DNA of 64,000 nt from Vibrio algivorus (GTDB lineage: Bacteria > Pseudomonadota > Gammaproteobacteria > Enterobacterales > Vibrionaceae): assembly GCF_002218005.2 (NCBI RefSeq), contig NZ_AP018678.1, positions 2,356,001 to 2,420,000 of the forward strand. The letters run 5' to 3'. Below the pieces are notes generated by a model, which worked only from the letters and a program-made list of their open reading frames with translations, was not told the DNA's origin and searched no databases. Shown here piece by piece: positions 52,915 to 62,628 of this stretch (the stretch's first letter is position 1; each line of letters starts with the position of its first letter). The translations under genes were made by a program, and so were the position numbers.

Positions 52915-55900
52915 CTATAACCGATTCAACACCGCTCTTAATTTTAAAGGTTTGACTGGCTTAGTTAAAAATTGGAAGCCACCTGCTTTAATGGCTTGGT
53001 TTACTTCTTCCGAGCGATCAGCACTGATCACTACCCCAACAAAGCTATCACCAATTTGATCTCTTAACGCATCTAACACTTCTAAACCAATGTGGCCATT
53101 ATCTAAGTGATAGTCAGAAAATACCACTTCAGGACTCCAATCTTTCTCTAGCGCGCTGATACTTTGTTTAAGATCTAACGCAGTACGAACCTCACAACCC
53201 CAACGTTCAAGTAACGTTTTCATGCCTAACAAAATCTCGGGTTCATTATCGACACACAGCACTTTGATATTAGCCAGTGGTGCATGCTCGATAACGCTGG
53301 CTTTAATGGGTTCAACTGGTAGTTGATAACAGCGCTTTAAACTCACTGAAAATACCGTACCTTGTTGTGGCCATGAGCGCAGTTCTAAATGGTGTCCAAG
53401 CAATCGAGTGATCCCGCGAGCGATCGCTAACCCTAGCCCTAGCCCTTGATCAGCGCGGTTTTCATCAACTCGGGTAAACTCATCGAAAATTTCCCCCTGC
53501 TTTTCCAGTGGAATGCCAATACCGTTATCCCACACTTCAATTCGAATATCATCCTGCATACGTCGCACACCAAGCAGTACTTTACCCCGACGCCCTTCTT
53601 GTTGACTGTAGCGAAATGCATTCGTCAGCAAGTTTTGCAGTACCCGTCTGAGTAATTTAGGGTCAGATTCGACAATCAGTTGTGTTGGCACTCGCTCAAA
53701 TTCAATATTTTGCTCTGCCGCTAATACGCTAAATTCAGCATCCAGTTTGTCTAATACTTCGCGTAATTCAAAACAGCGAATATCCGTCGGCACTTTTCCT
53801 GACTCTAAGCGAGAGATATCCAATAAATCACCAATCAAATCTTCAGCCGCCCCTAAGGCACTTTCGATATGAGCAGAAAATTGCTTGGTATTATCATCAC
53901 TAGCCGTTTCGCTAAGCGATGAAGCAAACAGACGTGCAGCATTGAGTGGTTGCATTAAATCATGGCTAACGGCGGCCAATAGTCGACTTTTTGATTGAGA
54001 GGCTTGTTGGGCATCTTGAGTGGCATTCACTAATTTAGTGTTTAAGTTTTCCAATTCATGAGTACGCTCTTGTACCCTATCTTCCAAAGTTTCATTCGCT
54101 TCTTTTAATGCTTGTTCGGCACGGCGGAAAGCGGTGATATCGGAAAAACTCATTACAAAGCCACCACCAGGCATAGGGTTTCCTTGCACCTCAATCACTT
54201 GCCCATCTTCGCGGATTCGAGAAGACGTGTGTTGAGTGCCTCGCTCTAAATGCTCAACCCGACGACGTACATGTATTTCCGGATCGCCCGGCCCACATAA
54301 ACCTTGTTGCGCATTATGACGAATAATATCGGCAATCGGTCGTCCTACTTGAATTAAGCCTGGAGGGAAATCAAATAACTCTAAATAGCGTTGATTCCAC
54401 GCCACCAGCCGCAGCTGTTTATCGACCACCGCAATCCCTTGGCTAACGTGTTCGATCGCTCCTTGTAATAAACCACGACTAAAGTCATACAGTTCGGATG
54501 CCTCATCGACTATCGCGGCGACTTCCTCCAACTGCATATTGCGACCTTGCAACGCTGACGTCAGCACTAGCCGCGCCGAAGATGCACCAAAGACCCCGGC
54601 CAGTACCCGCTCAGTATGACGAATCAAGGGCGCAGAAGCTTGTTGCTGTGGTAGCAGCGTTTCAGGTTGTTGTGACCAAAACAGTTGGAAAGCATTACGT
54701 GCTCGCTTACGCCCAACAAAGCGTGAAGCCAACATTTCCAATTCAGCCACACTAACTCGGCTTTGATATAAACTAACATCTTCACTTTCTGGAAATGGAG
54801 TACCGACAAACGAAGCGGCTTGCAGGCGTTCACTTAAACTTGAACGCGTCACTAAGGAAACAAACACGTAAGCCAAAGTGTTCACCACAAGACTCAATGC
54901 CATCCCCCAATCAGAAGACTGTAAATTCAAGCTTTGTAGCCATTCAGGCGGTGTTAAAAACCAAACTAGAAAGTTAGTTTCTTCACTTCCAGCTAACATA
55001 TTGGTTTGCAGCATTAAGGTCGCGAGCCACACCACAAAACCAAGGATTAACCCAACATACACACCTTTACGATTGCCTTTTCGCCAATACAAACCGCCAA
55101 GTAGAGCTGGAGCAAATTGGGCGATTGCCGCAAAAGACAATAAACCAATCACCGCTAATGAAGGCACGCGATCCAGTATTTGATAAAAGCCCCAAGAGCC
55201 AGCTAATAGCAGAGCAATCAAAGCTCGGCGCACATTAAGTAATAAACCGGATATTTGTTTAGGTTTAGCCTTAGATAACTTCATTCGGCGCAGTAACATT
55301 GGCCAAACTAAATCATTAGACACCATAATGGTAAGCGCAATGGTCGAGACAATCACCATACCACTGGCAGCGGAAGTACCGCCTAAGTAAGCAAGTAAAG
55401 CAATGGTATCCGCGCCAACCGACAACGGCAGATTAATCACATAAGCATCGGCACTTGAGCCCCCAAGTAAATATTGGCCAGCCCATGCGACGGGCAATAC
55501 AAACAACCCCATCAGCACTAAATAGATCGGAAATACTCGTCTTGCAACATGCAAATCACGCGCTTGGTCATTCTCAACAATCGTCGTGTGGAACTGGCGA
55601 GGTAAACAAATGATCGCTGCCATGGTTAGTAGCATATGAATCACTAAAGTAGGAATATTCGGTGCTTGATAATACTGCTGAGATAGCTGGCTTAAGCTGA
55701 TATTCGGAGTTTGATAAATCAAATACACCACAAACATGCCAACCACTAAAAAAGCCAATAGTTTGACGACCGATTCAAACGCCACCGCCATCACAATGCC
55801 ACGGTGATGTTCGGTATTATCGATATGACGAGTGCCAAACAACATGGTAAACACTGCCAACACCCCAACCACAAACCATGACACTTGCATATCTTGGTAA

Positions 55901-56355
55901 CCAAGTTGTTGCATTAAATTCGGTGCCACTAGCTCCAGCCCCATGGTAATACCACGTAATTGTAACGCGATATAAGGCAAGATTCCGATCACCGCAATTA
56001 ACGTTACGGTGATGGCTAACCCTTGAGATTTGCCATAACGCGCGGCAATAAAGTCGGCAATTGAAGTAATGTGTTCACGTTTAGTGATAAGAATAAGACG
56101 CGCAAGAATACGCCAACCCAAGGTAAAAACCACAATGGGCGCAAGATAAATAGGTAAGAAAGACCACATATCGGCACTGGCTTGACCGACCGTGCCATAG
56201 AAGGTCCAAGAGGTACAATAGACCGCAATAGATAAACTATAGATCCAAGGTCGCCAACGAAATAACCAGCTTTTTTGCCTATCGCCATACCAGGCAATTA
56301 AAAATAGAACCCCTAAATACGCCAGTGATACTGGAATCACTATCCATCCTTGCAT
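52915..56355 (-). CDS. crbS: Hybrid transporter-histidine kinase CrbS
   Basis: A 1146-residue protein combining a solute-sodium symporter with a sensor kinase. Residues 1-500 give about 13 helices of SSS type. A PAS domain lies near 635-745 (GIAVVDKQLRLVAWNQRYLELF). The kinase core has the phospho-histidine in LAAVSHDLMQPLNAARLF, N-box VLQNLLTNAFRYS, DNGIGIP and GLGLGLAIARG. A C-terminal receiver (about 1025-1146) has its aspartate in VVFSDYHLDNGH. It matches V. cholerae CrbS, which signals to CrbR to induce acs. Whether the SSS part transports or only senses is unsettled. GAGG precedes the ATG. Confidence 0.9.
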   Translation of the reverse strand: MQGWIVIPVSLAYLGVLFLIAWYGDRQKSWLFRWRPWIYSLSIAVYCTSWTFYGTVGQASADMWSFLPIYLAPIVVFTLGWRILARLILITKREHITSIADFIAARYGKSQGLAITVTLIAVIGILPYIALQLRGITMGLELVAPNLMQQLGYQDMQVSWFVVGVLAVFTMLFGTRHIDNTEHHRGIVMAVAFESVVKLLAFLVVGMFVVYLIYQTPNISLSQLSQQYYQAPNIPTLVIHMLLTMAAIICLPRQFHTTIVENDQARDLHVARRVFPIYLVLMGLFVLPVAWAGQYLLGGSSADAYVINLPLSVGADTIALLAYLGGTSAASGMVIVSTIALTIMVSNDLVWPMLLRRMKLSKAKPKQISGLLLNVRRALIALLLAGSWGFYQILDRVPSLAVIGLLSFAAIAQFAPALLGGLYWRKGNRKGVYVGLILGFVVWLATLMLQTNMLAGSEETNFLVWFLTPPEWLQSLNLQSSDWGMALSLVVNTLAYVFVSLVTRSSLSERLQAASFVGTPFPESEDVSLYQSRVSVAELEMLASRFVGRKRARNAFQLFWSQQPETLLPQQQASAPLIRHTERVLAGVFGASSARLVLTSALQGRNMQLEEVAAIVDEASELYDFSRGLLQGAIEHVSQGIAVVDKQLRLVAWNQRYLELFDFPPGLIQVGRPIADIIRHNAQQGLCGPGDPEIHVRRRVEHLERGTQHTSSRIREDGQVIEVQGNPMPGGGFVMSFSDITAFRRAEQALKEANETLEDRVQERTHELENLNTKLVNATQDAQQASQSKSRLLAAVSHDLMQPLNAARLFASSLSETASDDNTKQFSAHIESALGAAEDLIGDLLDISRLESGKVPTDIRCFELREVLDKLDAEFSVLAAEQNIEFERVPTQLIVESDPKLLRRVLQNLLTNAFRYSQQEGRRGKVLLGVRRMQDDIRIEVWDNGIGIPLEKQGEIFDEFTRVDENRADQGLGLGLAIARGITRLLGHHLELRSWPQQGTVFSVSLKRCYQLPVEPIKASVIEHAPLANIKVLCVDNEPEILLGMKTLLERWGCEVRTALDLKQSISALEKDWSPEVVFSDYHLDNGHIGLEVLDALRDQIGDSFVGVVISADRSEEVNQAIKAGGFQFLTKPVKPLKLRAVLNRL

Positions 56356-56552
56356 GTCGCCTCAATCTACTATCCATGTACATTAATTTGATTGTGCTAT
56401 GGCGAGCTTTTTCCCTCAATCGCTTTACACCTAATTTGTGGGTTCAGTGAGAAATTATTCTTCTTAGGCCGCGTTAAATTGAACAGAGAGATCATATTCA
56501 ATTGGCCTTGTCTAAAGCTTGTTTTATTCTTGCTGAAATTCGTATTTTGAAG

Positions 56553-57701
56553 TTACTTGGATATAGGCTGTTCAACCTTAACAAACAAAGCGACGATGCC
56601 CATTACTGCCATCAACAAAAAGACATTGCCTCCAAAAAACTCATACCCCCAACCACTTAATGCCGTCATTAAAGCAATAAAAGCCCCTAAAGGAATGGCA
56701 TTATATAAGCCTTGCAGTGGTACTAAATATTGGTCATCGGCTAATTGTATATAACGAATCGTCGCATAATGCGTTAAAGCAAAAGTTAAACCATGCAAAG
56801 TTTGCAACAATGCTAACAACCAAACCTCATTCGTCATTGCCACACCACACCAGCGCACAACGACAGCTAACGAAGCAACAATAAACATAGCTCGTAATGA
56901 CCAAGCACCAAACAACCTAGCACTAAAAGCAAACAGCAATACTTCAGAAACCACCGAAAAGCTCCACAAGTAACCTATCACTGATTCTGATATCCCAACC
57001 TCTTTCCAATGTAGAGTACTGAAACTGTAATAAGCAGCGTGTGAGCCTTGTAATAGAGAAACTAAAATTAAAAACTTCACTATCGGCCATTGTTTGAGCA
57101 AGATAAAAATACTTGGCTTAGCTTGTTGTTCACTTCCTACACGAGTCTCTGGCAAAGGAGTAGGTTGGCGTAACGACAGCAACAAGGTAACCAAAAGACC
57201 AGCCATCGCCGTATATACAATCATATCGGAACCAAACCCATTGACCAGATAACCGACCAAACTAGAACCAACAATAAAAGCCACCGATCCCCACAAGCGG
57301 CTACGTCCATAATCTAGTAGATTGAGCTTGTTATAATAATTAGCAACCGAATCCGACAAGGGAATTCCCGGTCCAAAAGTGGCGTTAAAGCCAATGGTTG
57401 CTAACGCCAACCACCAGAAGTTCCCTCCGGTAAAGAAATGCAAAGCACAAAAAATGAGTGCAATAAATGTCAACACCCTTAACGAGGGTAATAAATGCTC
57501 AACTTTATGCAATTTGGGGGTAAGTACTAGGTTAACAACACAACGAGTGGCAAAACCCAAACCGATCAGTAGTCCAATATCGGAAGCGGATACGCCTTGT
57601 TCAGAAAACCATAAGCTCCAAAAAGGCAAATACACCCCATAAGCAAAAAAGAAACCGAAAAAATATTGAGATATCCAACCAAAAGGCGTGGGGTTAAGCA
57701 T
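56553..57701 (-). CDS. MFS permease of the HcaT/LacY-like 3-phenylpropionate family
   Basis: A 382-residue major facilitator protein with 12 helices: FFFAYGVYLPFWSLWFSEQGVSASDIGLLIGLGFATR at the N-terminus, YGRSRLWGSVAFIVGSSLVG near 133 (the conserved RSRLWGS of this family) and LHGLTFALTHYATIRYI near 310. E. coli HcaT is the closest named relative; the substrate here is unknown and no phenylpropionate catabolic genes are nearby. The frame extends to a TTG at 57728; the ATG at 57701 has GGA upstream and fits homologues. It is divergent from the DUF294 gene. Confidence 0.85.
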   Translation of the reverse strand: MLNPTPFGWISQYFFGFFFAYGVYLPFWSLWFSEQGVSASDIGLLIGLGFATRCVVNLVLTPKLHKVEHLLPSLRVLTFIALIFCALHFFTGGNFWWLALATIGFNATFGPGIPLSDSVANYYNKLNLLDYGRSRLWGSVAFIVGSSLVGYLVNGFGSDMIVYTAMAGLLVTLLLSLRQPTPLPETRVGSEQQAKPSIFILLKQWPIVKFLILVSLLQGSHAAYYSFSTLHWKEVGISESVIGYLWSFSVVSEVLLFAFSARLFGAWSLRAMFIVASLAVVVRWCGVAMTNEVWLLALLQTLHGLTFALTHYATIRYIQLADDQYLVPLQGLYNAIPLGAFIALMTALSGWGYEFFGGNVFLLMAVMGIVALFVKVEQPISK

Positions 57702-57823
57702 GAGGTCATCCAAGAGTTTGTAGGGCAAACAAAAAATCAGGCGTCATTATGCCTGTAATCCCACAGAGTGACTATTCCGATAAGGCTAAAATAGTGAATC
57801 AACAGCGCACTATTTGAAGTATA

Positions 57824-57865
57824 TATACCCAAGTAACTTCAAGATGCAGAATTCACTTGGGTATA
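57824..57865. repeat. Short form of the TATACCCAAGT repeat
   Basis: TATACCCAAGTAACTTCAAG, then ATGCAGAATTC, is followed directly by ACTTGGGTATA. The outer ends are inverted, but the middle and most of the second arm are missing compared with 14334-14414. It looks like an internal deletion, and lies in the shared upstream region of two divergent genes. Confidence 0.85.
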
Positions 57866-57925
57866 GACCAAAGTCGTCTAGCGCGGTAAATAGAAAATAG
57901 CCACACTCAAGATTCTTGTAATCGT

Positions 57926-59785
57926 ATGAGTGTGGTTACCATGCCTGATAAATTTAATATGACATTAGCACCCTTTGATCGCTTGTCAGAACAACAGCAG
58001 GCACAACTACGCTCAAATCTTGATGTCGCTTATTTTCGTCAATCCGACACCATACTCACTCCTGGTAAATGTGATGAAAACCTGTATGTATTAATTAAAG
58101 GCGCAGTAGAAGAAACCAGTGATGATGGTCGAGAGGTGTTTGCTCACTATGCCCATGAAGACATGTTTGATGTACGATCGCTACTCGATGGTACTATAAA
58201 GCACCGTTATACTGCCCTAGAAGACACGCTTACCTACTTACTTCCTCGTCATATTTTTCTGGGGTTATATAAAGAAAATGACGACTTTGCTGCTTATTTT
58301 GATAACAATTTATCGGCTCGCCAACAACGGATTGAGCAAGCGCACAACCAACAAAATTTAGCCGAATTTATCCTGACTAAAGTCGATGCGGCTATTTACA
58401 CACCAGCGCTAATACTTGAGCCGGACGCCAATTTAAAACAAGCAACTGAACAAATGCAGCAACATGGCAGTGATGCGGCGTTAATTGCCCTTCCCACTTA
58501 CCGACATACCAATCAACAACATGCTAATCAGCAACATACCGGTTCACAGTTACCGTTTGGCATTATTACTCGTACCGATTTATTGCACGCGATTGCTCTA
58601 GATCAGCAACCGCTTGAGTACCCTGCACAACAAGTGGCGAATTCTCCGGTTCTACATATACCTGAAGGTGACTATTTATTTGATGCGATGATCATAATGA
58701 CTCGCTACAAGTGCAAACGCCTTGCGGTAACTCAAGGGCAACAAATTATCGGCATGCTTAATCTCACCCAAGTTTTGAGCGCATTTTCGACCCATTCACA
58801 CGTATTAACCTTGAGAATCGCTAACGCCGATAACTTAGAGGAACTTATCGATGCAGCCAGTCGACAACGAGAGTTAGTACACACCCTACAACATAACGGT
58901 ATTCGTACTCGATTTATTATGGAGCTTATTTCTGCGGTCAATGAACAGATCATTGAGAAAGCTTTTGAACTTATCGTGCCAGCACATTTACATGATCATT
59001 GCTGTTTATTAGTACTTGGTTCTGAAGGACGTGGAGAACAAATTCTCAAAACCGATCAAGATAATGCGTTAATCATTAAAGATGGCCTACATTGGCATCA
59101 ATTTGGTCATTTGATGGACAGTTTCAGTGAGACTTTACAGCAACTTGGTTATCCACCTTGCCCCGGTAAAGTGATGGTCAACAACCCAAAATGGGTCAAA
59201 AGCCAACTTGATTGGAAAAAATGCTTACAACAATGGGCTAAAGAAAGTTCGTCATCTTCGGTAATGAAGCTGGCCATTTTCTCTGATGCTCAAGCGATAG
59301 CAGGCAATAAAAGCCTACTCGAACCACTAAAGCGACAGCTACACACCTTAATGCACAATAATGGTCTAGGCTTAATGGAGTTCGCTCGTCCGGCGCTAGG
59401 CTTTGCGGTGCCATTAACCTTTTTTGGTCAAGTTAAGCAAAGCAAACAAGGCATTGATATCAAGCAAGGTGGGATTTTCCCGATCGTACACGGTATCCGT
59501 ACTTTAGCACTGGAACATCAAATACTCGCCAGTAATACTTTTGAGCGAATTGAACAGCTGCAAAAACAAAATATCCTAGAAAGATTAACTGCCGATAACT
59601 TATCGGAAGCCCTCAAACTATTTATCAAGTGGCGACTGTCGCAGCAGCTAACTTGTCAACATAGTCACAATCAACTGGATGTTCAAAGCCTCAATCGTAG
59701 TGAGCGCGATCTACTACGTCATAGCCTACATGTAGTCAAAAAATTCAAGCAATGGCTTGGCTACCATTATCAAATTAGGGAGTAA
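57926..59785 (+). CDS. Cyclic-nucleotide-type, CBS and DUF294 nucleotidyltransferase-like protein
   Basis: A 619-residue cytoplasmic protein of four parts. Residues 1-120 resemble a cNMP-binding/Crp-type domain (LYVLIKGAVEETSDDGREVFAHYAHEDMFDVRSL). Residues 145-290 hold two CBS domains (ILEPDANLKQATEQM; VLHIPEGDYLFDAMIIMTRYKCKRLAV). DUF294 follows, with the nucleotidyltransferase pattern GSEGRGEQ (G365-S366) and D377/D379 in KTDQDN, as in GlnD. The last part is the DUF294_C domain. The metal-binding acids look intact, so catalysis is plausible, but no substrate is known. The DnaQ-like gene starts five bases after it, and acs follows; this trio recurs in proteobacteria. Confidence 0.85.
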   Translation: MSVVTMPDKFNMTLAPFDRLSEQQQAQLRSNLDVAYFRQSDTILTPGKCDENLYVLIKGAVEETSDDGREVFAHYAHEDMFDVRSLLDGTIKHRYTALEDTLTYLLPRHIFLGLYKENDDFAAYFDNNLSARQQRIEQAHNQQNLAEFILTKVDAAIYTPALILEPDANLKQATEQMQQHGSDAALIALPTYRHTNQQHANQQHTGSQLPFGIITRTDLLHAIALDQQPLEYPAQQVANSPVLHIPEGDYLFDAMIIMTRYKCKRLAVTQGQQIIGMLNLTQVLSAFSTHSHVLTLRIANADNLEELIDAASRQRELVHTLQHNGIRTRFIMELISAVNEQIIEKAFELIVPAHLHDHCCLLVLGSEGRGEQILKTDQDNALIIKDGLHWHQFGHLMDSFSETLQQLGYPPCPGKVMVNNPKWVKSQLDWKKCLQQWAKESSSSSVMKLAIFSDAQAIAGNKSLLEPLKRQLHTLMHNNGLGLMEFARPALGFAVPLTFFGQVKQSKQGIDIKQGGIFPIVHGIRTLALEHQILASNTFERIEQLQKQNILERLTADNLSEALKLFIKWRLSQQLTCQHSHNQLDVQSLNRSERDLLRHSLHVVKKFKQWLGYHYQIRE

Positions 59786-59789
59786 TCGG

Positions 59790-60425
59790 ATGAATACTCT
59801 GCAGCGTTTATATTGGTTTTTTCGCCTCAAAGGTTCCCCGTATCAACCGTTATTTGGCATGATCCCCAAAGGCGAATTTGTGTCTCTGGATTGCGAAACC
59901 ACCAGCTTAAATCCACAACAAGCAGAATTAGTTACCATTGCAGCCACCAAAATTATCAACAATAAAATCATTACGAGTGAGCCATTTCATATCAAGCTGA
60001 AAGCGCCGCAATCGTTATGTTCCAACTCAGTGAAAATTCATCATATTCGTCATAATGATTTAGCAGAAGGTTACTCAGAAGCCGAAGGGTTAGAGAAATT
60101 ACTGGCGTTTATCGGCAATCGCCCATTGGTGGGATACCACATTCGTTATGACAAAACGATACTCGATCGCGCTTATAAAAAGCACTTTGGGTTTCCACTA
60201 CCCAATCCATTAGTTGAAGTCAGCCACCTTTATCATGAGCAACTAGAACGCCTACTCCCCAATGCTTATTGCGATTTAAGTTTAGAGGCGATTTGTCGAC
60301 ACTTAGAACTGCCGATTCAAGAACGCCATGATGCGCTACAAGATGCCATTACTGCGGCATTGATTTATGTTCGGCTCACTTACGGCAGCATGCCTAGCCC
60401 TAGTTTGGCTTATAAAAAACACTAA
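59790..60425 (+). CDS. DnaQ-like DEDDh 3'-5' exonuclease
   Basis: A 211-residue DEDD exonuclease. The four catalytic acids and the histidine are visible: SLDCETTSLNPQ (Exo I, D and E), YHIRYDKTILDRAY (Exo II, D) and ERHDALQDAITAAL (Exo III, H and D). It resembles the epsilon subunit of DNA polymerase III but lacks a polymerase-binding C-terminus, so it is not DnaQ itself. The frame extends back into the previous gene (59757); the ATG at 59790 has AGGGAG upstream. The five-base gap to the DUF294 gene indicates co-translation. Substrate and role are unknown. Confidence 0.87.
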   Translation: MNTLQRLYWFFRLKGSPYQPLFGMIPKGEFVSLDCETTSLNPQQAELVTIAATKIINNKIITSEPFHIKLKAPQSLCSNSVKIHHIRHNDLAEGYSEAEGLEKLLAFIGNRPLVGYHIRYDKTILDRAYKKHFGFPLPNPLVEVSHLYHEQLERLLPNAYCDLSLEAICRHLELPIQERHDALQDAITAALIYVRLTYGSMPSPSLAYKKH

Positions 60426-60603
60426 AAACATCCGATCTAGCTCTCATTTCACTCGATAATTTGAGCTAAAAAACCTTTATTAACAACATCTAATCCTAAA
60501 GTCTAATTGTAGAAAACACCTCATAGGCGGAAAGTAAGATAAAACAAAAAAGACGAATCCCTACAGATTAAGAATTGAGTCCTACTCAAGCAAGGAGAGC
60601 CCA

Positions 60604-62550
60604 ATGAGTGAAGTTCATATTCATCCAGTCAAAGAAAATATCTTGCAGCAAACTCACGCCGACAATGACACTTACCTATCCATGTACCAAGAATCGGTCA
60701 ATGACCCGCAAGGTTTCTGGGCCAAACATGGCAAAATTGTTGATTGGATCAAACCTTTTACTCAGGTTAAAAACACCTCTTTTGAACCTGGCAACATCAG
60801 CATCAAATGGTTTGAAGATGGCCAGCTTAATGTCTCAGCGAACTGTATTGATCGTCATCTCGCTGAACGTGGTGATGAAGTAGCAATTATTTGGGAAGGC
60901 GATGATCCAAAAGATGACGCTCAAATCACCTTTAACCAACTGCATGAAAAAGTTTGCCGCTTCTCCAATGTCTTAAAAGCACAAGGAATCAAAAAAGGCG
61001 ATGTGGTTTGTCTTTACATGCCAATGGTGCCAGAAGCGGCAGTAGCCATGTTAGCGTGTACCCGTATCGGTGCTATTCATACCGTCGTATTTGGCGGTTT
61101 CTCTCCTGATGCGCTCGCCGGTCGTATTATTGATTCCAACGCTAAAGTCGTGATCACGGCTGATGAAGGAGTACGTGGTGGACGCGCGGTTCCACTTAAA
61201 GCGAATGTAGACCAAGCTTTGCAAAACCCTGAAACCAATATCAGCAGCGTAGTGGTTTTCCAGCGCACTAGGGGTAATGTTGAATGGAATGCTGAGCGTG
61301 ATATTTGGTGGCATGAAGCAACCGAGCAGGCCTCGCCAGAATGCGCACCAGAGCCAATGAATGCGGAAGACCCGCTATTTATTCTCTACACATCAGGGTC
61401 AACCGGTAAACCAAAAGGCGTGCTTCATACCACTGGCGGCTACCTAGTGTATGCCACGATGACATTCAAATATGTGTTCGACTATCAAGACAACGACGTG
61501 TTCTGGTGTACTGCCGATGTTGGTTGGATCACTGGTCACACTTACCTTGTGTATGGTCCGCTATCTAACGGTGCAAAAACTATCCTATTTGAAGGCGTGC
61601 CAAACTACCCGAACACGAGCCGCATGAGCGAAGTGGTCGATAAGCATCAAGTCAGTATTCTTTATACTGCCCCAACTGCGATTCGCGCACTCATGGCGAA
61701 AGGTGATGAAGCAATCAAAGGCACCACCCGCTCTAGCTTACGTATTATGGGGTCGGTCGGTGAACCCATTAACCCTGAAGCTTGGGAATGGTACTACAAA
61801 ACCATTGGTGATGAGCGCTGCCCGATTGTTGATACTTGGTGGCAAACCGAAACCGGTGGAATCTTGATCACCCCACTTCCGGGTGCTACCGAACTAAAAG
61901 CAGGCTCAGCGACACGTCCATTCTTCGGCGTACAACCAGCATTGTTTGATAATGAAGGCGGAACACTGGAAGGCGCTAACGAAGGTAACTTAGTGATCAC
62001 TGATTCTTGGCCGGGACAAATGCGCACTATTTATGGTGACCATGAGCGCTTTGAGCAAACCTACTTCTCAACCTTTAAAGGCGTGTACACCACAGGTGAT
62101 GGTGCACGACGTGATGAAGATGGTTATTACTGGATCACAGGCCGTGTCGATGATGTGCTTAACGTATCAGGTCACCGCATGGGTACCGCAGAAATTGAAT
62201 CCGCTCTCGTGGCATTTGATAAGATTGCCGAAGCGGCGATTGTCGGCATTCCTCATGATATAAAAGGTCAGGCGATTTATGCTTATATCACGCTTAATGA
62301 TGGTGAATTCCCATCAGCGGAACTGCATAAAGAAGTTAAAGACTGGGTTCGCAAAGAAATTGGTCCAATTGCCACACCAGATGTACTGCATTGGACGGAT
62401 TCCTTACCGAAAACTCGCTCAGGCAAAATCATGCGTCGAATCTTACGTAAAATTGCCACTGGCGATACTGGCAACCTAGGGGATACCTCAACCTTAGCCG
62501 ATCCAAGCGTAGTCGATAAACTCATCGAAGAAAAAGCGAATTTGGTGTAA
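60604..62550 (+). CDS. acs: Acetyl-CoA synthetase
   Basis: Acs activates acetate to acetyl-CoA through acetyl-AMP, the high-affinity route used when cells switch from excreting to consuming acetate. The 648 residues show the AMP-binding signature YTSGSTGKPKGVLHTTGGY, DTWWQTETGG, TGDGARRDEDGYYWITGRVDDVLNVSGHRMGTAEIE, and the acetylation lysine in PKTRSGKIMRRILR, so it is likely controlled by protein acetylation. AAGGAG lies seven bases before the ATG. It is a probable target of CrbR. It follows the exonuclease gene by 178 bp and has a terminator. Confidence 0.98.
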   Translation: MSEVHIHPVKENILQQTHADNDTYLSMYQESVNDPQGFWAKHGKIVDWIKPFTQVKNTSFEPGNISIKWFEDGQLNVSANCIDRHLAERGDEVAIIWEGDDPKDDAQITFNQLHEKVCRFSNVLKAQGIKKGDVVCLYMPMVPEAAVAMLACTRIGAIHTVVFGGFSPDALAGRIIDSNAKVVITADEGVRGGRAVPLKANVDQALQNPETNISSVVVFQRTRGNVEWNAERDIWWHEATEQASPECAPEPMNAEDPLFILYTSGSTGKPKGVLHTTGGYLVYATMTFKYVFDYQDNDVFWCTADVGWITGHTYLVYGPLSNGAKTILFEGVPNYPNTSRMSEVVDKHQVSILYTAPTAIRALMAKGDEAIKGTTRSSLRIMGSVGEPINPEAWEWYYKTIGDERCPIVDTWWQTETGGILITPLPGATELKAGSATRPFFGVQPALFDNEGGTLEGANEGNLVITDSWPGQMRTIYGDHERFEQTYFSTFKGVYTTGDGARRDEDGYYWITGRVDDVLNVSGHRMGTAEIESALVAFDKIAEAAIVGIPHDIKGQAIYAYITLNDGEFPSAELHKEVKDWVRKEIGPIATPDVLHWTDSLPKTRSGKIMRRILRKIATGDTGNLGDTSTLADPSVVDKLIEEKANLV

Positions 62551-62590
62551 AACAAGATCGCTTCACCACAGTGTAAAAATAAATAATAAG

Positions 62591-62620
62591 AACCGTGGCT
62601 TAGGCTGCGGTTTTTATTTT
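62591..62620 (+). terminator. Intrinsic terminator after acs
   Basis: AACCGTGGC (62591-62599) pairs with GCTGCGGTT (62604-62612), with two G-U pairs, around four bases, followed by TTTATTTTT. Confidence 0.82.
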
Positions 62621-62628
62621 TAAGTCCC

